In this document: piece by piece, positions 1 through 8,785 of the stretch | Layout: every line of letters begins with the position of its first letter | How positions within the stretch are numbered: position 1 is the stretch's first letter | DNA from: Pseudomonadota bacterium | Lineage (GTDB): Bacteria > Pseudomonadota > Gammaproteobacteria > Burkholderiales > Burkholderiaceae_C | Assembly: GCA_963204815.1 (NCBI GenBank) | Contig: CAUJHQ010000138.1 | Location: 1 to 51,276 of the forward strand | DNA: 51,276 bases | Direction: 5' to 3' | Position numbers and translations under genes: made by a program | Notes under the pieces: generated by a model | What the model was told of the DNA's origin: nothing | What the model saw: the letters and a program-made list of their open reading frames with translations, nothing else | The model's database searches: none

Positions 1-6
1 GCGCGC

Positions 7-498
7 TCATAGATCGGGCTTCTGCTGCAGCGCGAACGAGACGTCGCTGAACCCTGCCGCGGCGCCGGTGGCCATCACCTTGCGCAGCAGCTTGTACGGG
101 ATGTTCTTGTCGGCCACGATCGTGAGCGCCTTCTCCGCGTCGGCGTTCTCCTTGCGCACGGTCTGGCGCTGTGCCAGCAGCGTCAGCTCGGCCTGCAGCG
201 CCGGGATCAGGTCGGCGGGCTGCTGCATCACGTCGGGCACCGACGCGACGATGCGCCCCTCGACCACGATGTCCTGCGCGCTGACCACCACCGCCAGCGT
301 CTCGCGCGGCATCTTCTCGGCCGTCGACGCCGGCAGCGTGACCGCCTTCGAGCTGGGCAGGGTCGACTCGACGCCGGCCGACGACAGCAGGAAGAAGATC
401 AGGATCGTGAAGACGTCGATCAGCGCCGTCAGGTTCATGTCGAGCCCGGTGTCGCTGCGCGCCTTGCGCGCCGCCCGGCGCTCCATCGGCGTCATCAT
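7..498 (-). CDS. exbD: ExbD/TolR-family motor protein, canonical Asp copy
   Basis: 163-aa inner-membrane protein with a short basic cytoplasmic N-terminus, one membrane segment (about residues 22-41) and a periplasmic domain. The segment reads LTALIDVFTILIFFLL. Asp28 is the conserved residue that carries protons in ExbD, TolR and MotB-type stators. It is the last gene seen in the 15-gene run. The start ATG overlaps the stop of the upstream exbD by 4 nt (ATGA). With exbB and the other exbD it would form a proton-driven motor acting on periplasmic partners. The family call is sure; the driven partner is not known. Confidence 0.9.
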   Translation of the reverse strand: MMTPMERRAARKARSDTGLDMNLTALIDVFTILIFFLLSSAGVESTLPSSKAVTLPASTAEKMPRETLAVVVSAQDIVVEGRIVASVPDVMQQPADLIPALQAELTLLAQRQTVRKENADAEKALTIVADKNIPYKLLRKVMATGAAAGFSDVSFALQQKPDL

Positions 499-995
499 GT
501 CGCCCCCTTGCGCACCGGCGCATCGCCGATGGCGATGTTCGGGAACAGGTCGGCGCGCTGCACCTGGGTGCCGTTGCGCGTGACGGTGCTGCGCATGGCG
601 TCCATCACCTGCACGATCTGGTCGTAGGGCGTCTCCGGCTCGGCGAGCACGCTCGCTTCGAGCTTGTCGGGGAACTTCATCTTCACCTGCACCATCAGCG
701 CGGCGAGGTTCTTCAGGTCCTGCGTCTGCGCGGGGTCGCGCGGGATGCGCTGGATCAGGCCGCCGATGCGGTCACCGACCTCGAACGCGTCCTTGCGGAT
801 CACCACCTCGAGCTGCAGGTCGTTGGACTTCAGCTGGTCGAGCGCCGAGCCGGGGCCGGGCAGCGTCATGTCCATCACCGCGAGCCGGCTGAAGACGGCG
901 GTGGACAGCAGGAAGGGCACCAGCACGACGATCAGGTTGATGAACGCCGTGATCTCCAGCGCGGCCGGCTCCTTGCGAAGGCGACGTTTGCGCAT
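495..995 (-). CDS. ExbD/TolR-family protein lacking the membrane Asp
   Basis: 166-aa protein with ExbD/TolR layout: basic N-terminus, one membrane segment (about residues 14-36) and a periplasmic domain rich in charged residues. The segment reads EITAFINLIVVLVPFLL, so Asn20 (codon AAC at 936-938) occupies the position of the conserved proton-binding Asp. It lies 7 nt after exbB and overlaps the next exbD by 4 nt. I infer that it pairs with the Asp-containing ExbD as a non-protonatable partner. Glu14 at the start of the segment could in principle compensate. Confidence 0.85.
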   Translation of the reverse strand: MRKRRLRKEPAALEITAFINLIVVLVPFLLSTAVFSRLAVMDMTLPGPGSALDQLKSNDLQLEVVIRKDAFEVGDRIGGLIQRIPRDPAQTQDLKNLAALMVQVKMKFPDKLEASVLAEPETPYDQIVQVMDAMRSTVTRNGTQVQRADLFPNIAIGDAPVRKGAT

Positions 996-1002
996 CGCGG
1001 TC

Positions 1003-1659
1003 TCAGCGCCCGGCGGGCTGCGCCTCGTGCGCCATGCGCTGCACGAGGTTCAGGAAGGTGATCTTCGCGGCTTCGAGGCTGTCGACGATCTCGGAGGCGC
1101 GCGCCTGCAGGAAGGCGTGGATGATGAGGAACGGGATCGCGACCATCAGCGCGAACGCGGTGTTGTTCATCGCCACCGAGATCGACGCCGACAGCAGCTC
1201 GGCCTTCTCCGCCGGGTTCACCGCCGCCACCGCCGTGAAGCCCTTGATCAGGCCCATGATGGTGCCCAGCAGGCCGACGAGGGTGATGACGTTGGCGAAG
1301 GTGGCGATGTAGTGCGTGCGCTTCTCCAGGCGCGGCACGATCTCCATCATGCCTTCCTCCATCGCGGCGTCGATGTCCTCGCGCTTGCGCGCGCTCTGCA
1401 GGCGCTCGAGGCCGTTGGCGACGATCTTGCCCACCGCGGAGTCGTTCTTGGCCACCACGCTGGCCACTTCCTTGAAGCGGCCGCCCTGCAGCATCGGCAG
1501 CACCTGCTCCCAGGTCTTGCGGTTCTCGCTGCGCGCCTTCGCCAGGAAGATCAGCCGTTCGATCGCGATCGCGAGGCCGAGCGACATGATCAGCAGGCTC
1601 GGGTAGATGAACAGGCCGCAGTCCTGGAAGAACTTGATCGCGGTGTTGATGGCATTCAT
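1003..1659 (-). CDS. exbB: ExbB/TolQ/MotA-family proton channel protein
   Basis: 218-aa protein with the three-segment ExbB/TolQ layout. One segment is near the N-terminus (about residues 14-36). A cytoplasmic loop follows, then two segments around residues 120-140 and 160-185 containing LVGLLGTIMGLIKGF and NNTAFALMVAIPF, which match the family signatures. The ORF stays open upstream, but ATG 1659 gives the family length and overlaps the preceding stop (ATGA). It is followed by two exbD genes, the same one-TolQ/two-TolR content as AglR-AglQ-AglS of Myxococcus gliding motors. The family call is firm; the role is inferred. Confidence 0.9.
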   Translation of the reverse strand: MNAINTAIKFFQDCGLFIYPSLLIMSLGLAIAIERLIFLAKARSENRKTWEQVLPMLQGGRFKEVASVVAKNDSAVGKIVANGLERLQSARKREDIDAAMEEGMMEIVPRLEKRTHYIATFANVITLVGLLGTIMGLIKGFTAVAAVNPAEKAELLSASISVAMNNTAFALMVAIPFLIIHAFLQARASEIVDSLEAAKITFLNLVQRMAHEAQPAGR

Positions 1660-1961
1660 CGGCTCTTCTCCGTCGGGGATGGCGTGGGGTTGTTGCGGGT
1701 GTTGATCTGGGCGGTGTAGTCGACCTGGCGGCGGAACACCTCGCGGTCGATCGGCGCGAGCGCCTCGTCGAGCACGCTCGCCACCGGCTTGCCGGACAGC
1801 GAACCGGGCACCGGCTTCTTCCAGGGCACGATGTACAGCACCTTGGGCAGCTCGCGGTTGCCGATGATCTGCGTGCGGTCGATGTCGGCGCGGTCCTGTG
1901 CCAAAACACCGCACGCAGCTGAAACAGCCAGTAAACCGAGGGCGTGACGCATCAACTTCAT
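1656..1961 (-). CDS. small exported protein of the motor operon
   Basis: 101-aa protein with a signal peptide (LMRHALGLLAVSAACGVLAQ) and no further membrane segment. The mature part has the motif IIGNRELPKVLYIVPWKKP, then a charged region and a Ser/Thr/Pro-rich tail. ATG 1961 was chosen because it overlaps the stop of the TPR lipoprotein gene by 4 nt and places the signal peptide at the N-terminus; its own stop overlaps exbB. I do not recognise a named family. Its tight placement between TPR genes and exbB suggests a periplasmic adaptor or subunit of the machine. Confidence 0.75.
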   Translation of the reverse strand: MKLMRHALGLLAVSAACGVLAQDRADIDRTQIIGNRELPKVLYIVPWKKPVPGSLSGKPVASVLDEALAPIDREVFRRQVDYTAQINTRNNPTPSPTEKSR

Positions 1962-4900
1962 GGCGTTTCCTTCTTCGGCGCGGCACCCGCGGCCACTGCC
2001 GCCGGCTTGCGGTTCTTCAGTTCGGTGGCCCACTTGGCGACGGTGGCGTCGGGCGGGTTGGCCAGCGCAAGGTAGCGCTCGTAGAACTCGAGCGCCTTCG
2101 CGTTGTCGGCCAGGTACAGGTCGTTCAGGATGGCCAGGTTCAGCAGCGGCGCGGCGGCCTTCGGGTCGGCGGCGATCGCCTCTTCATAGGCGGCCTTCGC
2201 GTCGGCGAAGCGGCCGGCGCGGCGCGCCTCGATGCCCTTCTGGTTCAGTGCCAGCGCGCCGTCTTCGCGCTCCGCCTTGCCCCAGCGGCCGGGTTTGAGC
2301 TTCGAGAGCGACTCGAAGCTCTTGCGGACCCACTCGTCGTAGAGGCCCAGCGTGCTGCGCTTGGCGTTCGCCTCGTGCAGCTCGATCGCCTTCTCCTCGA
2401 ACGGGAAGGCCTGCTCCTCGAGCATCACGTTGTACTGCTCGAGCTCGGCCTTCTTCAGGCCCTTCGGGCGCTGCGAGCCGATCATCGCCTTGCCGAAGTC
2501 CTGGTAGAGCGCCGCGGTGTAGAAGGTGGCGGCGGTGGTGGCCTCGGCGACGCCGTAATCGGTGACGGCGGCGTAGGCCTTCAGCACCTCTTCCATCTTC
2601 GCCTTCTTGGCCTTCAGCTGGCGCGCCAGCGGCTCGACGAGGGCGATCTTGCGGTAGGCCTCGAACTGCGGCTGCGTCAGCGCCAGCGCGGCCTGCGCCG
2701 CGAGGCCGCGCGTGCGGTCGGTGCGCGCGCTGCCGCCGGTGGCGTCGCTCTTCACCACCTCCTGCAGCCAGCGCGTGCTGGCCGTGCCGCTGCTCAGCTT
2801 GGCCAGCCGCCAGCGCGCCTGCACGGCGTTGTCCAGCGGCTGCGGGTAGCGCGCCAGGTAGCGCTCGTAGGCCTTCGCGGTGCCGGCGTCGTTGGCCTTG
2901 TCGTAGAGCTCCACCGCCTGCCACAGCGCAGCGCGCGCGACGTCGGGCTCGGCCTTCGCGGCCACGCGTTCCAGCTCGCCGGCGGCGGCGGCCCAGCGGC
3001 CTTGCGCCAGGTAGGCGGCGGCGAGCTTCTGGTCGACCTCGCCCTGCAGCGGGTGGTTGGCGAAGCGGCGCCGGAAGTCTTCCAGCAGCCGCGTCGCGCC
3101 GTCCCAGTCCGAAAGGCCGATCAGCGCCGCGGCGGCATCGAACTGCGCCGTCGCGCGCACCGCCGAGGCCGGCGCCAGCGTGGCCACGCGCTCGAAGGCG
3201 GCCACGGCCTCGCGCGCATTGCCGGCATTGCGCGCGGCGTCGCCCTGCTGGTAGACCGAGGCGGCGAGCCGCTCGACCAGTTCGCTGCGGCCGGCGCTGC
3301 CTTCGGGCGTCAGCGCGACGGCCTGGCCGTAGGCCATCTCGGCGTCGGTCCAGACCTTGGACTCGAAGGCCGTGTGGGCGACGACGATCCAGGCCGTGCG
3401 GCGCTCGGCCGGCGTGGCGCCCTTCGTCGCCAGCGCGCGCTTGGCCACCGCGGCGGCCTGCGCGCTGTCCTGCAGCGCGTAGAGCTGGTCGGCGGCGTTC
3501 GTCAGCACGCTGGCGCTGCGCGTGTCGTCCGGGAAGGACTCGGCGAAGCGCAGGCTGCTGGCGACGACGGCGCGGCGCGCCGGTGCCGCCGCGTCCTTCT
3601 GCGCCGCGTAGGCGAGCAGGGCGCCGTAGCCGGCCTCGGCACTCTTGTCGTGCTTCGGGTAGCCGTAGGCCACCTTCTCGAACTCGGCCGCGGCCTCGGG
3701 CAGGCGCTTGTCGTCGGCCAGCAGCTCGGCCATCAGGAAGTGGTAGCCCGGCGTCTCCGCGGCCTGCGGGAACGAGGCCAGCCAGAGCCGGTACCAGCGC
3801 ACCGCCTCGGTGACGTCGGCGGCGGCCTTGCTCTTCTGCGCCAGCGCGTGGTGGTGGCGGGCGAGCTCGGCGAGGTGCGTCTTCACGAGCGGCTGCGCTT
3901 CGTCCCAGCCCTTCGGGTTGGCGCGCCGGAACTCGCTGTCGACGCCGTAGCGCGCCACGTAGTCCTTCTTGGCGTCGAGCGCGAGAGAGCCGAAGCCGTT
4001 CTTCTCGTAGGTGTCGATCACGCGCGACAGCAGCACCGGCGCCTGCGCGTGCAGCGGTCGCGCCCGCGCGAAGGCGCCGAAGCTGTCGGCGGCGTCCTTC
4101 ACGCGTTCCTGCTTGAGGTAGAGCTCGCCGAGCTGCTCGTACACCTGGTGCTCGTAGCGCTCGCGCGCCGGGCTGTCGATGTACGGCGGCACGCTCGCCG
4201 CGCCCTGCAGGTTCGACAGCGAGATGCTGGTGACGCGGAAGGTGTCCTCGACGAGCTCGCGGTCGGCGCGCGACAGCTCCGGCCCGTCGCGGCCGAGCTT
4301 GGCGTCGAGCACGCCGAACAGCGGCTTCAGCGCGTCGTCCAGCCGGCCCTGCTTGAAGCGGCTCCAGCCCTGCATGTACAGCGCGCGCTCGTGGAACTGG
4401 GTGCGCGTGCCGCCGGCCAGCACGGTGGCATAGGCGGCCTCGGCGCCGGCGTAGTCGCGCGTGCTGAAGAGCAGCTCGCCGCGGCGGAACTGCGCCTCGG
4501 CGGCGAACGCGGTGTCGGGGTACTCGGCGACCAGCTTGTTGAGCACCTTCAAGGAGGTTTCCAGGTCGCCGCCCCCTTCGTGGGCGCGTGCCAGCTGGTA
4601 GAGCACCTTGTCGTTGCCGGGGTCGTTCGGGAAGGACTTCAGGTAGTCCTGGTAGCGCGCGATGGCGGCCTTGTAGTCGGGCTTCTCGGCGCTGCCTTCG
4701 GTGGCCTCGCGGTCGGCGTCGTCCATCTCCAGGTCGCCCAGGCGGCGCATCGCCTGCGCGCGCTGCGGCGCCTTCGGCGCCACGTCGAGGAAGCGGCGGT
4801 AGGCCTCGATGGCCTGGCGCTCGGTGACCTTGGGGCCGGTGTCGGCCTCGACGTCGACCGTGCGGCCGGCGAGGCTGGCGATGGTGGGGTCCTCGTCGAC

Positions 4901-4999
4901 CGGCGGCTTCTTGAAGAGGCCGCAGCCGCCCAGGCCGGCGAGCAGCAGGCCGAGCAGCGGGTAGAGCAGCGGGCGCGTGAAGTCGTCAGGGCTTCGCAT
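1958..4999 (-). CDS. large TPR-repeat lipoprotein
   Basis: 1013-aa protein. The N-terminus has one hydrophobic stretch ending in a lipobox (LLLAGLGGC, Cys about residue 26), so it is probably an outer-membrane lipoprotein. Nearly all the rest is helical TPR-like repeats, e.g. EAYRRFLDVAPKAPQRAQAM near residue 65 and KAAYEEAIAADPKAAAPLLN near residue 945. The C-terminal tail is Ala/Lys-rich. It overlaps the upstream TPR gene by 14 nt and the next gene by 4 nt. Large TPR proteins accompany TolQ/TolR motors in the Myxococcus Glt system; a scaffold role is inferred by analogy. Confidence 0.85.
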   Translation of the reverse strand: MRSPDDFTRPLLYPLLGLLLAGLGGCGLFKKPPVDEDPTIASLAGRTVDVEADTGPKVTERQAIEAYRRFLDVAPKAPQRAQAMRRLGDLEMDDADREATEGSAEKPDYKAAIARYQDYLKSFPNDPGNDKVLYQLARAHEGGGDLETSLKVLNKLVAEYPDTAFAAEAQFRRGELLFSTRDYAGAEAAYATVLAGGTRTQFHERALYMQGWSRFKQGRLDDALKPLFGVLDAKLGRDGPELSRADRELVEDTFRVTSISLSNLQGAASVPPYIDSPARERYEHQVYEQLGELYLKQERVKDAADSFGAFARARPLHAQAPVLLSRVIDTYEKNGFGSLALDAKKDYVARYGVDSEFRRANPKGWDEAQPLVKTHLAELARHHHALAQKSKAAADVTEAVRWYRLWLASFPQAAETPGYHFLMAELLADDKRLPEAAAEFEKVAYGYPKHDKSAEAGYGALLAYAAQKDAAAPARRAVVASSLRFAESFPDDTRSASVLTNAADQLYALQDSAQAAAVAKRALATKGATPAERRTAWIVVAHTAFESKVWTDAEMAYGQAVALTPEGSAGRSELVERLAASVYQQGDAARNAGNAREAVAAFERVATLAPASAVRATAQFDAAAALIGLSDWDGATRLLEDFRRRFANHPLQGEVDQKLAAAYLAQGRWAAAAGELERVAAKAEPDVARAALWQAVELYDKANDAGTAKAYERYLARYPQPLDNAVQARWRLAKLSSGTASTRWLQEVVKSDATGGSARTDRTRGLAAQAALALTQPQFEAYRKIALVEPLARQLKAKKAKMEEVLKAYAAVTDYGVAEATTAATFYTAALYQDFGKAMIGSQRPKGLKKAELEQYNVMLEEQAFPFEEKAIELHEANAKRSTLGLYDEWVRKSFESLSKLKPGRWGKAEREDGALALNQKGIEARRAGRFADAKAAYEEAIAADPKAAAPLLNLAILNDLYLADNAKALEFYERYLALANPPDATVAKWATELKNRKPAAVAAGAAPKKETP

Positions 5000-6848
5000 C
5001 GGCGGCCTCCCGGCGGCTTTCGCCCTGTGCGCGGTCCTGCAGCTGCGCCACCGCCAGCCGCGCCTGCGAGGCGTAGGTGTCGAGCCGGTCCTTCTGGCCC
5101 TGCAGCTCGGCGACCGCCATGTCCTGCAGCGCCGCCTGCTGCTCGCGCCCGAGCTGGGCCACCGGCGCCTGCAGGCCGGCCAGGCGTGCCGAGAGCTCGG
5201 CGATGCGCTGCGCGAAGCGCTCGAAGCGCTGCGGCTCGTCGCGCTGCGCGCGTGCCAGCGCGGCCTCGTGCGCGGCCGCCTGCAGCAGCGTGTTCTCGAC
5301 CGTGCGCAGGCCTTTCTGCGCGTCCCACAGTCGCGCCGGGAACTCGCGCGCGAGCTCCCAGGTCAGCGCGCCGGCGACGCGGCGGGCGCGCTCGGCGGCC
5401 TCGGCGTCGGGGCTGGTGGCGAGCGCGGCGCGCACGCCGTTCAGGCGCGCCTGCAGCGCGCGCTGGCGGTCGTCGGCGAAGGCGGCACCGTCGGCATCGT
5501 CCTCGGCCTTCTTCAGTTCGGCGGCGAGCGCGTCGCGGCGCTGGCCCAGCGCCGGCAGGCTGATGTCGGCGGCGCGCTGGCGCACGGCCGGCAGCCGCTC
5601 GGCGAAGGCCTGGCGGCGGTTGGCGAGCATGTCGCCGTAGGTGCCCAGCTTGGCGGCCCAATCGGCCAGGTTGCGCTGCAGGAACTGCAGGTCGCGCAGG
5701 TTCTTGAAGGCTTCCTGGAACTCGTGGCCCGCCATCAGCTGCGTGAAGTGGCTGGCGTGCGGCATCGCCGGCAGGTCCTTGATGGAACCGAAGGCGCCCA
5801 TCTCGCCCTGCGGGTTGTTCTCGAGCAGCGCGCGCACGAGGCCGCCGCCGCGGATGGCCTCGATCGATTCGTCGAGGCGCTTGCGCTCCGCCTCGAAGAG
5901 GTCGATGGCGTCGTGGTAGCCGCCCATCGCGCGGTTCACCGCGCCGAGTTCGGCGTAGGCGAAGGGCACCGCGATCTTCGCCTCGAGCACGGCGGCATCG
6001 GCGGTGTCGCGGCCCGACAGCTCGGCCCAGGGCACGAGCGCGTCCTTCGGGTTCTTCAGTTCGGCCGCCGCCCAGCCGAAGCCGAGCAGCGCCTTGTTCG
6101 ACTGCGGCCCGACCAGGCGTACGCGCTGCAGCGCCACGCGCGCGTCGGCGGCGCGGCCGTCGGCGAGCGCGGCGAAGCCGAGGGCGACGTTGGCGCGGTC
6201 GCGCAGGCTCTTCATCTCCTCGCCGGTGACCGGGGTCTTGCCGAGCTCGTCGAGCAGCGTGTTGCCGCGTTCCACCTCGCCCAGCCGCACGAGCGCGACG
6301 CCGAGGTTGAAGCGCGCGTACAGCGAGGCGCTGGTGGGGCCGGGCTTGATGTCCTTCAGCAGCTCGGCGGCACCGGCGTAGTCGGCCGCGGCCATGCGGA
6401 TCTGCGCCGCCAGCAGCAGGCGTTCTTCCTCCAGCTCGCCGGGCAGCTTGCCGGCGACCTTGTCGAGCGCCTCGCGCGCCTCGGGCACGAGGCCGCGCTG
6501 GTAGCGGATCTTGGCGAGGAAGTACCACGCGCGGTCACGCACCGCAGGCGGCGCGTTGCGCTCGATCAGGCGCGCGAACACCTCGCCGGCCTCGCGGTGC
6601 AGGCCGTAGGACAGCAGCATGCCGCCGCGCAGCACCTCGGCCTCGTCGTCGTGTGGCGAGAGGCGGTTGAAGTGCGCCGACACCATGCCGCCGACGATGG
6701 CGTCGAACCAGCGGTCCTGGTAGAAGTGGAACAGTGTGTCGCCGTAGTGCGGCGCGCGCACCACCTTCTCGACTTTCTGGGCGGCCGCCAGCGAGCACGC
6801 CGCGCAGAGCGCGGCGGCGACGGCCGAGCGCAGGGCGAAGGCTCTCAC
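4986..6848 (-). CDS. exported TPR and coiled-coil protein
   Basis: 620-aa protein with a cleavable signal peptide (VAAALCAACSLAAAQ). The first ~250 residues are TPR-like, with repeats such as ARLIERNAPPAVRDRAWYFL and ARFNLGVALVRLGEVERGNT. The C-terminal ~250 residues are Ala/Glu/Arg/Gln-rich and look like long helices or coiled coil. The start codon is GTG (6846-6848), overlapping the upstream stop (GTGA). It probably works in the periplasm beside the TPR lipoprotein encoded next. No specific family recognised beyond TPR. Confidence 0.85.
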   Translation of the reverse strand: MRAFALRSAVAAALCAACSLAAAQKVEKVVRAPHYGDTLFHFYQDRWFDAIVGGMVSAHFNRLSPHDDEAEVLRGGMLLSYGLHREAGEVFARLIERNAPPAVRDRAWYFLAKIRYQRGLVPEAREALDKVAGKLPGELEEERLLLAAQIRMAAADYAGAAELLKDIKPGPTSASLYARFNLGVALVRLGEVERGNTLLDELGKTPVTGEEMKSLRDRANVALGFAALADGRAADARVALQRVRLVGPQSNKALLGFGWAAAELKNPKDALVPWAELSGRDTADAAVLEAKIAVPFAYAELGAVNRAMGGYHDAIDLFEAERKRLDESIEAIRGGGLVRALLENNPQGEMGAFGSIKDLPAMPHASHFTQLMAGHEFQEAFKNLRDLQFLQRNLADWAAKLGTYGDMLANRRQAFAERLPAVRQRAADISLPALGQRRDALAAELKKAEDDADGAAFADDRQRALQARLNGVRAALATSPDAEAAERARRVAGALTWELAREFPARLWDAQKGLRTVENTLLQAAAHEAALARAQRDEPQRFERFAQRIAELSARLAGLQAPVAQLGREQQAALQDMAVAELQGQKDRLDTYASQARLAVAQLQDRAQGESRREAADAKP

Positions 6849-7447
6849 TGCCAGACCTTGACCTCGAACTCGGGTTGCAGCTTGGCCGTGCTGTCCTTGA
6901 TGCGCAGCTCGATGTACTTCGGGTCGGTGCCCTTCTCGAACTTCAGCGTCGTCGCGCGCTTGTAGTCGCGCGTGTGCGGGCCCTGGCCGGTGAAGAAGGC
7001 GTCGATCGAATGCTCGCCGGCGCGCAGGTTGCCGACGTGGATGCGCTGCACGCCGCCGCGGTGCAGCGCCTTCACCTCCTGCGGCGTGTACAGGTGGGTG
7101 GCGACGATCTTGTCGTCGAGCTTGATCTGCACCGATTCCAGTTCGAACAGCGCGCCCACGTCGAGCGAGACGAACAGCGCCACCTGCGTGTTGGCGGGGA
7201 ACAGCAGTTCCTCTTCCAGCACGAGCAGGTCGCGGTTCAGGCGGATGACGTCGGCCTTGGCGTCCTGGATGCGGCTGTCCAGGCTGGCGGCCGCCTGCGG
7301 GGCAGACGCGGCCGGTGCGGCGGGGGCAGCGGCGGAGGCCGCCGGCGCCGGTGCGGCCGGCGCGGACTGCGCCTGCACGCCGAAGCCGGCCGCGAGGGCG
7401 GCCCCGGCCAGCAGCGCGGCGGCGATGCGAACGTGTAGCTTGGACAT
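6845..7447 (-). CDS. periplasmic protein of the motor/redox operon
   Basis: 200-aa protein with a signal peptide (AALLAGAALAAGFGVQAQ), then an Ala/Pro/Ser low-complexity linker (about residues 28-55). A folded domain follows whose alternating hydrophobic pattern suggests a beta sandwich (e.g. TQVALFVSLDVGALFELESV). No cofactor motif or further membrane segment. ATG 7447 is the first Met preceding the signal peptide; the frame stays open upstream without a better start. It sits 14 nt after the DUF3570 gene and overlaps the TPR gene by 4 nt. Function unknown. Confidence 0.75.
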   Translation of the reverse strand: MSKLHVRIAAALLAGAALAAGFGVQAQSAPAAPAPAASAAAPAAPAASAPQAAASLDSRIQDAKADVIRLNRDLLVLEEELLFPANTQVALFVSLDVGALFELESVQIKLDDKIVATHLYTPQEVKALHRGGVQRIHVGNLRAGEHSIDAFFTGQGPHTRDYKRATTLKFEKGTDPKYIELRIKDSTAKLQPEFEVKVWQ

Positions 7448-7461
7448 GGCGTTGCGATCGT

Positions 7462-8580
7462 TCAGAAGGTGCCGGTCAGGTAGACCTGCAGCACGTGGGC
7501 GTTGTAGGAGTACTTGCCGCCGGTGCGCACGTCGGTGAAGTCGCTGAAGCGGAAGTTCTTGAGCTCGTAGCCGCCGCTCAGCTTGAGGTTGTGCTTCGCG
7601 GCCACCGGGCCGTCGAAGGCGTAGGTGGCCTTGCCGCCGATGCCCACGCTGCGGAAGGTGGCCAGCTGCCGGTTGCGCGACACGTACAGCCGCTCCTCGG
7701 GCGCGTCGTCGCTGTAGAAGAGCGCCTTGCCCTGGCTGTACCAGCGCAGCGCGACGTCGGCCAGCCAGCGTTCGCCGAAGTAGCGCGCGCCGCCGAACTC
7801 GAGCGTCTGCGACTTGATGTCCCAGTTGTCCCAGTAGTGGCGGAACTCGCCGCGCACGCTGGTGCGCGGGCCGCCTTCGCTGCCGACGTCGCCGGTGAAG
7901 CGCAGCTTCACGGCCCGGCTGGAGCGCGTGCGCGGCACGTTCTCGTTGACGGTGGCGCCGAAGACGCGCGCGGTGCGGTACGGGCTGCCGAGGAAGCCCT
8001 CGTCGTGCACGGCCTCGAAGTTGACCGACGCCAGCCAGCGCGGCGACAGGATCTGCGTGACGCCGCTGCGGTACTGCCAGTGCGTGGCCTTGTCGAAGAA
8101 GCCGATGTCCTTGCGGCCGACGTCGTCGCGCGCGCGCGAGAAGCCGAGCGACACCGTGGTCATGCCGCCGAACACGTCCTGCGTGGCGTCGACGCCGAAG
8201 GTGTCGGCCTTGTAGTCCGGCTCCTTGCTGCTGTCGAACGACACGCTGACGGTGGCGTCGCGCACCAGCAGCTGGCCGCCCAGCGTGTACTGCGTGCGCG
8301 TTTCCTTGAACGGGCTGGCGGTGGTGACGACGTCGATCGACGCGTTGCTCACCGCGTCGACGTAGTACTGGCCCGACAGCGACACGCGGTCGGCGATGCT
8401 CTTGCGCACCAGCAGCGCCGGGCCGGTGGCGCGCACGCCGCCGCCGTCGTAGACGTGGAACAACGCCTCGGCGCGGTCCTCGGGCAGCACGGCGGCGTCG
8501 GCCGCCGGCACCGCCGAGCCGCCGGCCAGCAGGCTGCCGAACAGCGCCTTCGCGCGCCGCCACCCGTCAGTTGCAGCCAC
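7462..8580 (-). CDS. DUF3570-family outer-membrane beta-barrel protein
   Basis: 372-aa protein that I recognise as DUF3570 from its start (LPEDRAEALFHVYDGGGVRA), alternating amphipathic strands with aromatic girdles, and C-terminal Phe (VLQVYLTGTF) typical of outer-membrane barrels. The N-terminal ~30 residues act as export signal. The start is GTG at 8578-8580, overlapping the DUF4266 stop by 14 nt. DUF3570, DUF4266, a TlpA thioredoxin and ApbE occur together here, a combination I know from other proteobacteria as an uncharacterised extracytoplasmic redox set. The family call is strong; the function is unknown. Confidence 0.88.
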   Translation of the reverse strand: MAATDGWRRAKALFGSLLAGGSAVPAADAAVLPEDRAEALFHVYDGGGVRATGPALLVRKSIADRVSLSGQYYVDAVSNASIDVVTTASPFKETRTQYTLGGQLLVRDATVSVSFDSSKEPDYKADTFGVDATQDVFGGMTTVSLGFSRARDDVGRKDIGFFDKATHWQYRSGVTQILSPRWLASVNFEAVHDEGFLGSPYRTARVFGATVNENVPRTRSSRAVKLRFTGDVGSEGGPRTSVRGEFRHYWDNWDIKSQTLEFGGARYFGERWLADVALRWYSQGKALFYSDDAPEERLYVSRNRQLATFRSVGIGGKATYAFDGPVAAKHNLKLSGGYELKNFRFSDFTDVRTGGKYSYNAHVLQVYLTGTF

Positions 8581-8785
8581 AGCCGCCCCCTTGCACGCCG
8601 GTGGCGCCGCGCGCGCCTTCGCGCACGACGTGGATGTGCTCGCGGTGCCGGTCCGACAGGCCGTCGCGGCCGGCCTGCATGATCGGGTCGGCGAGGCGCT
8701 CGCGCTCGTACGGCTTCACCCAGGGCTGCACGCCGCAGCCGCCGAGCAGCGCGGCCAGCGCCAGGAGCAGGCAGGCGCGCGTCAT
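8567..8785 (-). CDS. DUF4266 small lipoprotein
   Basis: 72-aa lipoprotein with signal and lipobox (LALAALLGGC, Cys17), then the DUF4266 hallmark VKPYERERLADPIM and a short C-terminal tail ending GGGCGCN. The two terminal Cys residues are suggestive of metal or thiol chemistry. ATG 8785 overlaps the tlpA-like stop by 4 nt. Short proteins of this family accompany DUF3570 barrels; it may anchor or mature that barrel, or be a thiol substrate of the adjacent thioredoxin. That role is inference. Confidence 0.85.
   Translation of the reverse strand: MTRACLLLALAALLGGCGVQPWVKPYERERLADPIMQAGRDGLSDRHREHIHVVREGARGATGVQGGGCGCN

Noticed and set aside
1898..5563. Very long plus-strand open frame (1221 codons)
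   Set aside because: Antisense to the TPR genes; composition is Arg/Leu/Gly/Val-rich mirror of GC-rich coding DNA with no motif or start signal.
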